Part shown: piece after piece, positions 33,597 through 42,598 of the stretch | Layout: each line of letters begins with the position of its first letter | Numbering within the stretch: position 1 is the first letter of the stretch | NCBI GenBank assembly: GCA_947643415.1 | Contig: CANRWA010000029.1 | Coordinates: 1-46,114 of the forward strand | Direction: 5' to 3' | Source: an uncultured Clostridia bacterium | GTDB taxonomy: Bacteria > Bacillota > Clostridia > Lachnospirales > Lachnospiraceae | DNA length: 46,114 nucleotides | Position numbers and translations under genes: made by a program | The notes under the pieces: model-generated | Told to the model about the DNA's origin: nothing | The model's input: only the letters and a program-made list of their open reading frames with translations | The model's database searches: none

Positions 33597-34523
33597 TCAG
33601 AAAAGATCTTTCTTTCGGAAAAAGAACGCCACCACCAGCGATACCACCAGTGTCAGTATGATAATGGTATAAAATCCATATGGGGCATGTCCCAGTGGAA
33701 TATTGTCAAAGTTCATCCCAAAAAAGCTGGCGATCATCGTCGGTATGGAAAGTACGATGGTGACCGTGGCAAGAAACTTCATCACGATATTCAGGTTATT
33801 GGAGATAACAGAGGCAAAGGCATCCATCGTGCCGCTTAGAATCCCACTGTATATATTCGCCATCTCTATGGCCTGCTTATTCTCTATAATGACATCCTCC
33901 AGAAGATCTTCATCCTCCGGATATTTCCTCACTTTCTCTGTCCTCAGAAGTTTTTCCAAAACAACTTCATTAGAGCGAAGAGAAGTCGTAAAATAAACCA
34001 GGCTCTTCTCCAGCTCCAGAAGTTCAATCAGCTCACTGTTCTTCTGTGATATATGAAGCTTTTCCTCAATCTGTTCACTCTTACGGTCAATAATCCTCAG
34101 ATAACGCAGGTAAGAAGTGGCATTCCGATACAGGATCTGAAATACAAACCGCGTCTTCTTAAATGTATAAAATTCCCTCACACGCTTATTCTCAAATGCC
34201 TTCAGTACAGGTGATTCTTCCAGGCAGACCGTAACGATCTGTTCTTTCGTCATAAAAATGCCAAGAGGGATCGTGACATACCGGTCTTTCTCATCCAGGG
34301 AAGGGATGTCCACCAAGATCATATTGTAATGATCCTCAATCTCTACACGGGAACGCTCTTCATCATCCAAAGGGGCACGCAGATCGTCAATGTCGATCCC
34401 CGTCTCTTCCTGCAGCCTTGCCAGTTCTTCACTTGTTGGTCTGGTGACAGATACCCAGCATCCCTCTTCTATCTTATCCATAGATACTAATTCTTCTTCT
34501 ATCGTTTTGTATACCGAAATCAT
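33597..34523 (-). CDS. corA: CorA family divalent cation transporter
   Basis: About 308 residues. A large cytoplasmic N-terminal domain is followed by two C-terminal helices, and the selectivity motif GMN (269-271, in FFGMNFDNIP) closes the first one. The basic tail FRKKDLF ends the protein. CorA channels import Mg2+ (some Co2+, Ni2+) and some homologues export. I take ATG 34523, with AAGGAG 8 bases upstream; the frame extends to 34592 but that would include the ribosome site and a hairpin. It has a perfect promoter and a hairpin in its leader. The rhomboid-like gene follows after 62 bases. Confidence 0.93.
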   Translation of the reverse strand: MISVYKTIEEELVSMDKIEEGCWVSVTRPTSEELARLQEETGIDIDDLRAPLDDEERSRVEIEDHYNMILVDIPSLDEKDRYVTIPLGIFMTKEQIVTVCLEESPVLKAFENKRVREFYTFKKTRFVFQILYRNATSYLRYLRIIDRKSEQIEEKLHISQKNSELIELLELEKSLVYFTTSLRSNEVVLEKLLRTEKVRKYPEDEDLLEDVIIENKQAIEMANIYSGILSGTMDAFASVISNNLNIVMKFLATVTIVLSIPTMIASFFGMNFDNIPLGHAPYGFYTIIILTLVVSLVVAFFFRKKDLF

Positions 34524-34562
34524 ACCATATACTCCTTCCTGTATCCAACCGGAGAGCTTTCT

Positions 34563-34594
34563 GCATGGCGGTATGGAGCAGAATGCCGCCATGC
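34563..34594 (-). promoter_or_regulatory. Hairpin in the corA leader
   Basis: GCATGGCGG at 34563-34571 and CCGCCATGC at 34586-34594 form a perfect 9-bp stem with a 14-base loop, within the first 45 bases of the predicted corA transcript. It is too small for an M-box. A CTCTCC just downstream of it could pair with the ribosome site AAGGAG. Confidence 0.5.
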
Positions 34595-34610
34595 ACGCTC
34601 AATCCCCTTT

Positions 34611-34639
34611 ATTATAATGGTTTGTATAGCCTTTGTCAA
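34611..34639 (-). promoter_or_regulatory. Consensus corA promoter
   Basis: On the minus strand TTGACA (34639-34634) and TATAAT (34616-34611) are exactly 17 bases apart. The -35 box includes the stop codon of the LysM gene. Confidence 0.85.
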
Positions 34640-35253
34640 ACCTTCTTTGGCAGCTCATAGATCACATCCGCAGCAATGGTGATCTGGTTTGGATCATTGA
34701 TCGCAAAGAACATTTCCGGCGTCATCCCGCTTTCCCTCAGAATCGCACCAAAACTCTTCGTTCCATCCGATACATGTGAATCTGTATCCTTCTCCTCTTC
34801 CACCTGTTCCATCATCTCTGGAATATCCCTTCTCTCTTCTGTTTCCCTGCCCTGCATCTCTTCCCTATGTTCTCTCTCTTCCTCCAGTCGCTCTCTTTCG
34901 TCTTCCAATCTTTCCCTTGCCTCTTCCAGCCGTTCCCTCTCTTCCTCCAGCCGCTCTTCTCTTTCCTCTCTGTCATCGGAATCCTCTTCCGGCATCCTCA
35001 TTCCATCCCGCGGCTGGATTTCCTGCGGTCTCTGCGGCCTTCCTGGTCTTCCCATAGGAGGCCTCATCATTCCCCCGAACGGTCTTGCCACAGGAATGCA
35101 GATTTCCTGTCCTACCTGCAGATTGTATACATCAACATATGGATTTGCACGGAGAAGAAGCGCCAGGGGAACCCGGTATGCCCTGCTGAGCTGATACAGA
35201 TTTTCTCCCTCTTTTATCACATGTACCATGCCATTACAAAATCTTCGATTCAT
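34636..35253 (-). CDS. LysM-domain protein with a long charged helix
   Basis: 205 residues. Residues 9-55 are a LysM domain (MVHVIKEGENLYQLSRAYRV, then LLLRANPYVDVYNLQVGQEICIP), which binds peptidoglycan or spore-cortex glycan. A Pro/Met/Arg-rich section follows, then about 50 residues of Glu/Arg repeats (ERLEEERERLEEARERLED), which can form a single stable alpha helix. A second, shorter section near the end (MTPEMFFAINDPNQITIAADVIYELP) may be a degenerate second LysM unit. No signal peptide is present, as in several spore-coat LysM proteins, so a coat role is plausible. GGAAGG precedes the ATG. It is divergent from the fold-back region. Confidence 0.85.
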   Translation of the reverse strand: MNRRFCNGMVHVIKEGENLYQLSRAYRVPLALLLRANPYVDVYNLQVGQEICIPVARPFGGMMRPPMGRPGRPQRPQEIQPRDGMRMPEEDSDDREEREERLEEERERLEEARERLEDERERLEEEREHREEMQGRETEERRDIPEMMEQVEEEKDTDSHVSDGTKSFGAILRESGMTPEMFFAINDPNQITIAADVIYELPKKV

Positions 35254-35333
35254 AGATACCTTCCTTCACCAGTTTCCTTTTTAACAGGTTCTTTTCCTTA
35301 CTATCTTATTCACTATGACACAAAAGGTTCACA

Positions 35334-35872
35334 GTTACTTTTCATTCCCCCGTTTGGGCAATCGTATCACAATCCGGGATTTTTATATAGAGGCGGATCT
35401 TGTATTGTTTCCTGCCCTTATATCACGCCCCGAAAAATATTGTTTCCTTCCGTTGTAAATACGCTGCCTGAGCATTGTCTGAGATGTCTGCTGGCGTTTC
35501 CTGCCTTCTGCAGCACGTTTGCACTAGAAGCCGCCACGCAGCGGTACTAATGCACCACCAACACTAGACCTGCTCATACTGCGGGCAGATGCAGGGCATC
35601 TCCTTTCCATGGACCAGCACCTTTGGTGCTGCCCGCAGAGAAAAGAAACAAAAGGTGGTGCATAAGGACTGACGGGCGGCTATGCTGCAAAAAGGCAGGA
35701 AACGCCAGCAGACAGCGAGTTTTGCGAAAGGCAGCGTAATGCTTTTGCAACGGAAGGAAACAAGTAATTTTTCGATGGGTGTGATATGCCGGACAGGAAA
35801 CAATACAAGCTTCGCCGCATTTACCTGGATTGTGATACGATTGCCCCAATCAGGCAAGGAGTGAAAAGTAAC
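35334..35872. repeat. Large fold-back element, about 540 bp, nested inverted repeats
   Basis: The two halves are reverse complements over their whole length, centred near 35602. Perfect paired blocks from outside inward: 35334-35344/35862-35872; 35356-35375/35827-35846 (20 bp); 35399-35414/35794-35809; 35440-35455/35748-35763; 35485-35507/35692-35714 (23 bp); 35550-35559/35654-35663; 35579-35588/35629-35638. The arms are interrupted by short mismatched bulges. No credible reading frame with a ribosome site is present. The left arm shares a 20-bp exact block and more with copy A at 11035-11166. It lies between the divergent LysM and activase genes. Confidence 0.85.
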
Positions 35873-35910
35873 CCTTTACAGGTTTGGAAACGAATCCCTG
35901 TCCGATTTTG

Positions 35911-35939
35911 TTGCAAAAGCATTTTTTTTGTCGTATAAT
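35911..35939 (+). promoter_or_regulatory. Promoter of the activase gene
   Basis: TTGCAA at 35911-35916 and TATAAT at 35934-35939 with a 17-base spacer, giving a leader of about 80 bases. The promoter is about 40 bases beyond the fold-back element. Confidence 0.8.
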
Positions 35940-36026
35940 GTCATGAGACTGATCTTCCGATTCTACAAATTTTAATATGTAATATTTATATTATGTAGAT
36001 ACAGAACAGAGAACAAGGAGGTAAAT

Positions 36027-39000
36027 ATGAACAGAGTAGGTATCGATATTGGTTCCACCACAGTAAAGATCGCAATCCTGAACCATGAGAACCAGATAAT
36101 ATTTTCGGCTTACGAAAGACATTTTGCCAATATTCAGGAAACATTACGAAAAATTGTAAAAAATGCATATGAAGAACTGGGAGACTGTGAAATCGCTCCC
36201 ATGATCACCGGCTCTGGCGGGCTCGCTATCTCAAAATACCTTGACATTCCATTTGTCCAAGAAGTCGTCAGTGTCGCAACCTCATTGAAAAACTATGCTC
36301 CGCATACCGATGTTGCCATAGAACTGGGCGGCGAGGATGCGAAGATCATATACTTTACGGATGGGATTGAACAGCGCATGAACGGAATCTGTGCTGGTGG
36401 TACAGGTTCCTTTATCGACCAGATGGCAACCCTCCTCAAGACAGATGCTGCCGGGCTCAACGAATATGCCAGGGATTATCAGGCGATCTATCCCATTGCG
36501 GCGCGCTGTGGGGTATTTGCCAAGACAGATATCCAGCCTCTGATCAACGAAGGTGCCTCTAAGCCAGATCTTGCGGCATCCATCTTTCAGGCTGTAGTCA
36601 ACCAGACCATCAGTGGTCTTGCCTGCGGTAAGCCGATACGCGGTAATGTAGCATTCTTAGGCGGTCCTCTTCACTTCCTGACGGAACTGAAAGAGGCATT
36701 TATCCGCACCCTCAAACTGGAGGGGGATGCCATCATCGCACCAGAGAATTCCCACCTGTTTGCCGCCAGCGGCGCCGCCATGAATTCTGCCTTTGACCCC
36801 GCCCGGACAGAGGAAGAAAACCGCCAGACAGAAGGTTTCACAAGTCTTAAAGCCCTTCTTGATAAATTGTCCAGTGAGATAAAAATGGAATTTGAGGTGA
36901 CGAGAATGGAACCTCTTTTCAAAGATCAGGAAGAATACCATTCCTTTCTCGATGCACACAATAAACATGCGGTAAAGAAAGGAGATCTGGCCTCTTATGA
37001 GGGAAATGTATTCCTCGGCATTGACGCTGGTTCCACTACGACCAAAGTAGCACTGGTCGGTGAGGATGGTTCCCTTCTGTATTCTTTTTATGACAATAAC
37101 AACGGCAGTCCGTTGAAGACAACAATAAAGGCAGTGAAGGAAATCTATCAACTGCTGCCAGACAGCGCCTCCATCGTCCGCTCCTGCTCTACCGGATATG
37201 GGGAAGCCTTGATCCAGTCTGCCCTGATGTTAGATGAGGGAGAAGTAGAGACCGTTTCCCATTACTATGCCGCTTCTTTCTTTGAACCGGAAGTAGACTG
37301 TATCCTGGATATCGGCGGTCAGGATATGAAATGCATCAAAATAAAAAGTAATTCTGTTGACAGCGTCCAGCTCAATGAGGCATGCTCCTCTGGCTGTGGC
37401 TCTTTCATCGAGACCTTTGCCCGTTCCCTGAACTACGAGGTAAAGGATTTTGCAAAAATGGCTTTATTTGCAGAGAATCCTATTGATCTTGGCTCCCGCT
37501 GTACCGTATTCATGAATTCCAAAGTGAAGCAGGCACAGAAAGAAGGCGCCACGGTGGCTGACATTTCTGCCGGTCTGGCGATCTCTGTCATCAAAAATGC
37601 CCTTCTTAAAGTAATCAAGCTGACCGATCCAAAAGATCTTGGCAAAAATGTAGTGGTACAAGGAGGTACCTTCTACAATGATGCTGTGCTCCGAAGCTTC
37701 GAACGGGTATCCGGATGTAAAGCTGTACGCCCGGATATCGCAGGGATCATGGGGGCTTTTGGCGCTGCGCTTATCGCCAGGGAGCACTACGAAGAGGGAA
37801 TGGAGACAACCATGCTCTCCCTGGAAGATATCATAAATCTGAAATTTGAGAGTTCCATGGCACGTTGTAAGGGCTGTACGAACCACTGTCTCCTGACCAT
37901 CAACCGCTTTACCGGAGGACGCCAATTTATCTCCGGCAACCGCTGTGAACGTGGACTCGGCAAAGAAAAGACCAATAAAGAGATTCCAAATCTGTATGAA
38001 TACAAGAACAAACGTCTCTTTGACTACTATAAACCGCTGGCGCCAGATCAGGCATTCCGTGGAAAAGTGGGCATTCCGAGAGTACTGAATATGTATGAAA
38101 ATTACCCATACTGGTTTACATTTTTTACCGAACTCGGTTATGAGGTCGTACTCTCCCCCACCTCTACCCATAAGATCTATTCCCTTGGCATTGAATCCAT
38201 TCCAAGTGAATCTGAATGCTATCCGGCAAAACTGGCACATGGGCATATCATGTGGCTTCTGAAACATGATGTGAATTATATTTTCTACCCATGTGTCCCC
38301 TATGAGAGAAAAGAATTTGATGGTGCCGGCAATCACTATAACTGCCCCATCGTAACTTCTTACGGTGAAAATATCAAAAATAACGTGGAAGAACTTTCTG
38401 ACAGTTCCATCACTTACCAGAATCCTTTTGTCTCCTTTGAGAGTGACAAGATCCTGGCAGATGAACTTGTAAAATATATTGGTAAGGAAAATGGCATTCC
38501 GGCGACAGAGATCCGTAACGCCGCCCATAAAGCCTATGCCGAACTGGAAAAAACCCGTGAAGATGTCCGCCGCAAAGGTGAAGAAGTTCTTCAGTGGATG
38601 AAAGAACATGGCAAACGTGGAATCGTCCTTGCCGGAAGGCCATACCATATTGATCCGGAGATCAACCATGGTATTCCGGAACTGATCACTTCCTATGATA
38701 TTGCGGTTCTCTCAGAAGACAGCATCTCACACCTGAGTCCTGTGGACCGCCCTACCATCGCAATGGACCAGTGGATGTACCATTCCCGTCTCTATGCCGC
38801 AGCAAGTTATGTACGCACACAGGAAAATCTGGAAATGATCCAGTTAAATTCCTTTGGCTGCGGTTTGGATGCTGTAACGACAGACCAGGTTAATGATATT
38901 CTGACAGAATCAGGTAAGATCTGTACAGTCCTGAAGATTGATGAAGTAAACAACCTGGGGGCAGCACGCATCCGTATCCGCTCCCTGATCTCTGCTGTGA

Positions 39001-40286
39001 AAGACCGCGCCCGCAAGGGAATCAAACCCCATGTGGCTGATTCTGCCCATCACCGGGTAGTATTTACAGAAGAGATGCGTAAAAATTATACGATCCTCAC
39101 GCCTCAGATGTCACCGATCCACTTTGACATGCTGATTCCTGCCCTGGCTGCCTGTGGCTATAATATGGTCCAACTGCCAAGTGGTGTAGGAGAACTGGAT
39201 TACGGACTGAAATATGTCAACAATGACGCCTGCTATCCATCTCTTCTTGTGGTAGGCCAGTTTATGAAAGCCCTGTTGTCTGGAGAATATGACCTTGACC
39301 GCACAGCAGTGATCATTACTCAGACTGGCGGCGGATGCCGTGCCACCAACTATATCGGATTTATCCGCCGGGCATTGAAAAAGGCAGGAATGGAACAGGT
39401 ACCTGTCATTTCCCTGAGTGCCGGAATAGAATCCAATCCGGGATTCAAGATCAATTACCGCCTGTTGAAGGGTGCCATTCACGCCCTGATCTACGGGGAT
39501 CTCTTTATGCGTGTTGTATATCGTACCCGCCCATATGAGAAAGTTCCCGGTTCCGTCAATGCCCTTCATGAAAAATGGAAAAAAATCTGTATCGAGGCAG
39601 TGAAGAACCCCAGACAATCTGAATTCAAAAGAAACATTTCAGAGATTGTCAGAGATTTTGATACGATAGAACTGGATGAGACCATTCAGAAGCCTCGTGT
39701 CGGCATCGTCGGCGAGATCCTTGTGAAATTTCTTCCTGCTGCTAACAACTATGTGGTGGAACTTCTGGAATCAGAAGGCGCAGAAGCAGTCTGTCCGGAT
39801 ATGTTGGATTTCTTTATGTATAGTGCTTTTGACAGTGTATTTAAGGCAGATCATCTTGGATTCAGCAAGACAGGCAAAACACTGAGCAAATCTGCCATCT
39901 GGCTTCTTGAAAATTTCCGTAAGCCTTTGTGTAAGGCACTGAAAGCCAGCAAAAGATTTGATGCCCCACCCACGATCTACGAGCTGGCAGAATATGCGAA
40001 ACCATTTGTATCTGCGGGAAATCAGACTGGCGAGGGCTGGTTTCTGACAGGAGAAATGATTGAACTGATCCATAATGATGTGCCAAACATCGTCTGTACA
40101 CAGCCATTTGGCTGTCTGCCAAACCACGTCGTCGGCAAGGGAGTGATAAAACAGATCAGAAAAGCATTTCCAGGCGCCAATATTGTTGCTGTCGATTATG
40201 ATCCCGGTGCCAGCGAAGTAAACCAGTTAAACCGTATCAAACTGATGCTGGCAACTGCCGCTGAAAATATGAAAATGTCTGACTGA
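36027..40286 (+). CDS. Giant 2-hydroxyacyl-CoA dehydratase activase-like ATPase (two BadF/BcrA modules plus DUF2229 region)
   Basis: 1419 residues, against about 260 for a simple activase such as HgdC. Module 1 (3-260) has [24 protein letters not shown] with C122 and [11 protein letters not shown] with C161. Module 2 (328-590) has [28 protein letters not shown] and SRCTVF with C492. These are ASKHA ATPase folds whose paired cysteines hold a [4Fe-4S] cluster between subunits in HgdC. A cysteine cluster CKGCTNHC (614-621) and C640 follows, then DUF2229/COG3580- and COG3581-like regions related to the dehydratase (HgdB) fold (from about 680 to the end) with several Cys. Known relatives couple ATP hydrolysis to low-potential electron transfer. 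The fusion of activator and dehydratase-like parts suggests a self-contained ATP-driven reductase of unknown substrate. ACAAGGAGG precedes ATG 36027. Confidence 0.88.
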   Translation: MNRVGIDIGSTTVKIAILNHENQIIFSAYERHFANIQETLRKIVKNAYEELGDCEIAPMITGSGGLAISKYLDIPFVQEVVSVATSLKNYAPHTDVAIELGGEDAKIIYFTDGIEQRMNGICAGGTGSFIDQMATLLKTDAAGLNEYARDYQAIYPIAARCGVFAKTDIQPLINEGASKPDLAASIFQAVVNQTISGLACGKPIRGNVAFLGGPLHFLTELKEAFIRTLKLEGDAIIAPENSHLFAASGAAMNSAFDPARTEEENRQTEGFTSLKALLDKLSSEIKMEFEVTRMEPLFKDQEEYHSFLDAHNKHAVKKGDLASYEGNVFLGIDAGSTTTKVALVGEDGSLLYSFYDNNNGSPLKTTIKAVKEIYQLLPDSASIVRSCSTGYGEALIQSALMLDEGEVETVSHYYAASFFEPEVDCILDIGGQDMKCIKIKSNSVDSVQLNEACSSGCGSFIETFARSLNYEVKDFAKMALFAENPIDLGSRCTVFMNSKVKQAQKEGATVADISAGLAISVIKNALLKVIKLTDPKDLGKNVVVQGGTFYNDAVLRSFERVSGCKAVRPDIAGIMGAFGAALIAREHYEEGMETTMLSLEDIINLKFESSMARCKGCTNHCLLTINRFTGGRQFISGNRCERGLGKEKTNKEIPNLYEYKNKRLFDYYKPLAPDQAFRGKVGIPRVLNMYENYPYWFTFFTELGYEVVLSPTSTHKIYSLGIESIPSESECYPAKLAHGHIMWLLKHDVNYIFYPCVPYERKEFDGAGNHYNCPIVTSYGENIKNNVEELSDSSITYQNPFVSFESDKILADELVKYIGKENGIPATEIRNAAHKAYAELEKTREDVRRKGEEVLQWMKEHGKRGIVLAGRPYHIDPEINHGIPELITSYDIAVLSEDSISHLSPVDRPTIAMDQWMYHSRLYAAASYVRTQENLEMIQLNSFGCGLDAVTTDQVNDILTESGKICTVLKIDEVNNLGAARIRIRSLISAVKDRARKGIKPHVADSAHHRVVFTEEMRKNYTILTPQMSPIHFDMLIPALAACGYNMVQLPSGVGELDYGLKYVNNDACYPSLLVVGQFMKALLSGEYDLDRTAVIITQTGGGCRATNYIGFIRRALKKAGMEQVPVISLSAGIESNPGFKINYRLLKGAIHALIYGDLFMRVVYRTRPYEKVPGSVNALHEKWKKICIEAVKNPRQSEFKRNISEIVRDFDTIELDETIQKPRVGIVGEILVKFLPAANNYVVELLESEGAEAVCPDMLDFFMYSAFDSVFKADHLGFSKTGKTLSKSAIWLLENFRKPLCKALKASKRFDAPPTIYELAEYAKPFVSAGNQTGEGWFLTGEMIELIHNDVPNIVCTQPFGCLPNHVVGKGVIKQIRKAFPGANIVAVDYDPGASEVNQLNRIKLMLATAAENMKMSD

Positions 40287-40351
40287 AATTTGGCATTCCC
40301 CGAAAAAATATCGCAGACAGTCTTCTGTCAGCATTATGAAAGACATAAAAA

Positions 40352-40417
40352 AGGGCTGGCTGAGAACCGCAGCCCTCTAAGAATCGCAAAGCGAATAAAT
40401 TCGCTATAGCGATTCTT
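40352..40417 (+). other. Two consecutive hairpins after the activase gene
   Basis: AGGGCTG/CAGCCCT (40352-40358, 40370-40376) is followed by a longer stem, AAGAATCGC and its complement at 40379-40396 and 40399-40417 with AATTCGC inside. Neither has a clear T-run, so they may protect the 3' end upstream of the terminator at 40450. Confidence 0.55.
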
Positions 40418-40449
40418 GCTCCGCACAAAGCGAACTTTCCTATAAAATA

Positions 40450-40489
40450 AAAACACCACTCAATCAATAACAAGATTAAGTGGTGTTTT
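40450..40489. terminator. Bidirectional terminator between activase and surface-protein genes
   Basis: AAACACCACT at 40451-40460 pairs with AGTGGTGTTT at 40479-40488, and AATC/GATT extends the stem inward. T-tracts follow on both strands. Confidence 0.85.
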
Positions 40490-40513
40490 TTATATTATAA
40501 TTCTAGCTCAGGT

Positions 40514-42397
40514 TTATTCACTTTTCTTTTTCCTGTAGATCAATACTATGACAATTGCCAAAACGGATGCTCCCATAATGATAAGCGGAAGTACCAGATT
40601 GGTATCATCACCTGTCTTTGGTGCCCCTGGTGCCAAAGGAACCTCCCCATCTTCAATCGTTGTGATCTTAGTTTTTGGCGGTACTGCTTTCGCTCTTGGC
40701 ACATCCGGATCTTCCAGAGAAGTCGTTGGTGTATCATTATCATCAATCTTAGTCTTATTCACTGGTGTTGCTGCTGGTGATGTCTCTGATGTTACTTCAT
40801 CACCATTCCCTGGGTCCGTCGGTGCAGATGTAGGATCTCCCCCACCATTTGGATCTGTCGGAGTCTCTGTTGGTGGAAACTCATCTGGATTTTCTGTGTA
40901 CTCTGCAGATGGTGTTTCCCCTGGTAATGATACGACTGGGGTCTCTGTTGGTTCAGTCCCAGATGTTTCTGTCGGTAACGGTTCCTCTGTCTCCGCTGGA
41001 TCTGGCGTCGCTGTTGCCTTTGGTGTTGCTGTTGGCGCTGGTTTCTGCGGTTCTTCCGTTCTCTCAGATTTTGGTGTCTCTGTCGGTTTTGGCGCCTCCG
41101 TTGGCTTTGGTGTCGCCGTTGGTTTCGGCGTCGCTGTTACCTTTGGTGTTGCTGTCGGTTTCGGCGTCGCTGTTGCTTTCGGTGTTGCCGTTGGCTTTGG
41201 TGTCGAGACAGGTTTCGGTGTTGCTGTTGGCGCCGGTTTCTGCGGTTCTTCCGTTCTCTCAAATTTCGGTGTCTCTGTTGGTTTTGGTGTCTCTGTAACT
41301 GCCGGTGTTCCCGTCAGTTTTGGTGTTGCTGTTGGCACTGATTCCTGCGGATTCTCAGTCGTCTCCAATTTTGGTGTCTCTGTTGGCTTTGGTGCAGGTG
41401 TCTTTGTCGGCCGAGGCTTCTTTGTTACCATTGGATCTGGTGTCTTTGTTGGCAGCGGTTCCTTAGATGGTTTTGGCGTTTTTTTCACTTCCGGCTTCGG
41501 TGTTGCCTTTACATCCGGTACCTTGCGGTAAATCATGTGCCACTCACCAGAATTCGAAACAACGGTATCACACACCAGCCAGCCCTCACCCGTCGTATTG
41601 ACATTGACAAATGCCAGCGGGGCGATCACCGTTGCTGCCAGATTATCTGATTCTATCGACAAATTATTCAGATTCGGCATATTCCAGATAACATTCTGTG
41701 CTATCTTATCTTTTGTCTTCTTTCCATCTGTGACAGTAACGGTATATCTTGGAAGAGTAAATTTCTTATTGTCCTGTTGGATATTCAATACGATCGTCTG
41801 CTCTTCCCTTAATTTAATCTTCAGTCCTCCCGGCTGAATCCTTCCGGAAGACATATCTTCTGCAAACTGGTCTGCATCTACATAGACTGTCTTCTCTTCT
41901 TTTTTCGAGATATCGATCACGTAGTTATTCATATCAGTAGCTTTGGGCGATTCAAAATTGTTCTTCTCAATAAGGGATTTGGAATACTTCCTGACTTTTG
42001 CCAGAAAATCCTCTGCCTCTTTCTTAACGCTGGCATCTACATACACTCTCCCGCCAGCATCATGTACTTTTACATCTTCTGCTTTTCCGGCTTCTCCATT
42101 TGAACGGATCACTTCTCCTATACGTATCTCCCCGGCCGCATTCGCCTTGCTGTCAGACACAGTATTGCCGATATATTGTCCGTTTCCTGAATACTTTCCT
42201 GCCACAAAATTCGTCTCCATATCAGCAGTCTGATTCAGATAGTTACATATAATGCCATATTCTATGTAATCCCCCAGAAATGGCTCATTCCCCTCACCCG
42301 ATGCAAATGAAATCCCACCTATGATCGCAAATACGATTCCTACTGCTGCAACACAGGCGGCTGCTTTCGCAACAAACCCCTTACGCAACCTTCTCAT
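40514..42397 (-). CDS. Sortase-anchored surface protein: choice-of-anchor A domain on a Thr/Pro stalk
   Basis: 627 residues, exported. A basic start and hydrophobic stretch (about 5-33) form the signal peptide. Residues about 36-295 are a choice-of-anchor A (CAA) domain, seen in EYGIICNYLNQTADMETNFV and its end GEGWLVCDTVVSNSGEWHMIYRKV. A stalk of TPKPT-type repeats (about 297-474) and an acidic Thr/Pro/Gly section follow. The C-terminus is PKTGDD, a hydrophobic helix and the tail YRKKKSE, a standard cell-wall sorting signal. The longer motif PTETPKxERTEEPQKPAPTATPK occurs twice in the stalk. AGGAGG 6 bases before ATG 42397 decides the start; the frame itself extends to 42415. It is probably an adhesin. 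Copy number in the stalk may vary. Confidence 0.9.
   Translation of the reverse strand: MRRLRKGFVAKAAACVAAVGIVFAIIGGISFASGEGNEPFLGDYIEYGIICNYLNQTADMETNFVAGKYSGNGQYIGNTVSDSKANAAGEIRIGEVIRSNGEAGKAEDVKVHDAGGRVYVDASVKKEAEDFLAKVRKYSKSLIEKNNFESPKATDMNNYVIDISKKEEKTVYVDADQFAEDMSSGRIQPGGLKIKLREEQTIVLNIQQDNKKFTLPRYTVTVTDGKKTKDKIAQNVIWNMPNLNNLSIESDNLAATVIAPLAFVNVNTTGEGWLVCDTVVSNSGEWHMIYRKVPDVKATPKPEVKKTPKPSKEPLPTKTPDPMVTKKPRPTKTPAPKPTETPKLETTENPQESVPTATPKLTGTPAVTETPKPTETPKFERTEEPQKPAPTATPKPVSTPKPTATPKATATPKPTATPKVTATPKPTATPKPTEAPKPTETPKSERTEEPQKPAPTATPKATATPDPAETEEPLPTETSGTEPTETPVVSLPGETPSAEYTENPDEFPPTETPTDPNGGGDPTSAPTDPGNGDEVTSETSPAATPVNKTKIDDNDTPTTSLEDPDVPRAKAVPPKTKITTIEDGEVPLAPGAPKTGDDTNLVLPLIIMGASVLAIVIVLIYRKKKSE
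40976..41509. repeat. Tandem repeats encoding the Thr/Pro stalk
   Basis: Degenerate 12- to 18-base repeats encode TPKPTATPK-like units. A unit of about 22 residues occurs twice at roughly 200 bases distance. The opposite strand appears open only because of this repeat bias. Confidence 0.8.
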
Positions 42398-42532
42398 AAA
42401 TTGCCTCCTATTCAAAACAGAACATCGGTTACTATGATAACTCTTACCTTCAAGTTTAACACATTCATTTTTATTTGTATAGTATTAGTTTATTAAATCC
42501 GAAAAGAAATTTTCCATTTTTCCTGTAATTTA

Positions 42533-42541
42533 TGTTATACT
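42533..42541 (+). promoter_or_regulatory. Extended -10 promoter of the M50-tyrA unit
   Basis: TGT-TATACT is an extended -10 element. There is no good -35 box (TTCCAT about 18 bases upstream). Transcription would start near 42548. Confidence 0.5.
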
Positions 42542-42598
42542 ATATTTATTGCCTGCCTTATAACTGGACAAACATATCTAAAAAAACAAAAAGGATTG

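Noticed and set aside
34867..35857. Open frames of 97-227 codons across the fold-back region on both strands
   Set aside because: Their similar peptides on opposite strands come from the inverted repeat itself. They lack ribosome sites and conserved protein features.
37464..38669. 401-codon minus-strand open frame inside the activase gene
   Set aside because: Antisense shadow of a strongly supported gene. No ribosome site or recognisable domain.
40548..41531. Long plus-strand open frame opposite the Thr/Pro stalk (Gly/Val/Phe-rich product)
   Set aside because: It is the mirror of the TPKP-type repeats of the surface protein. It has no ribosome site and extremely biased composition.
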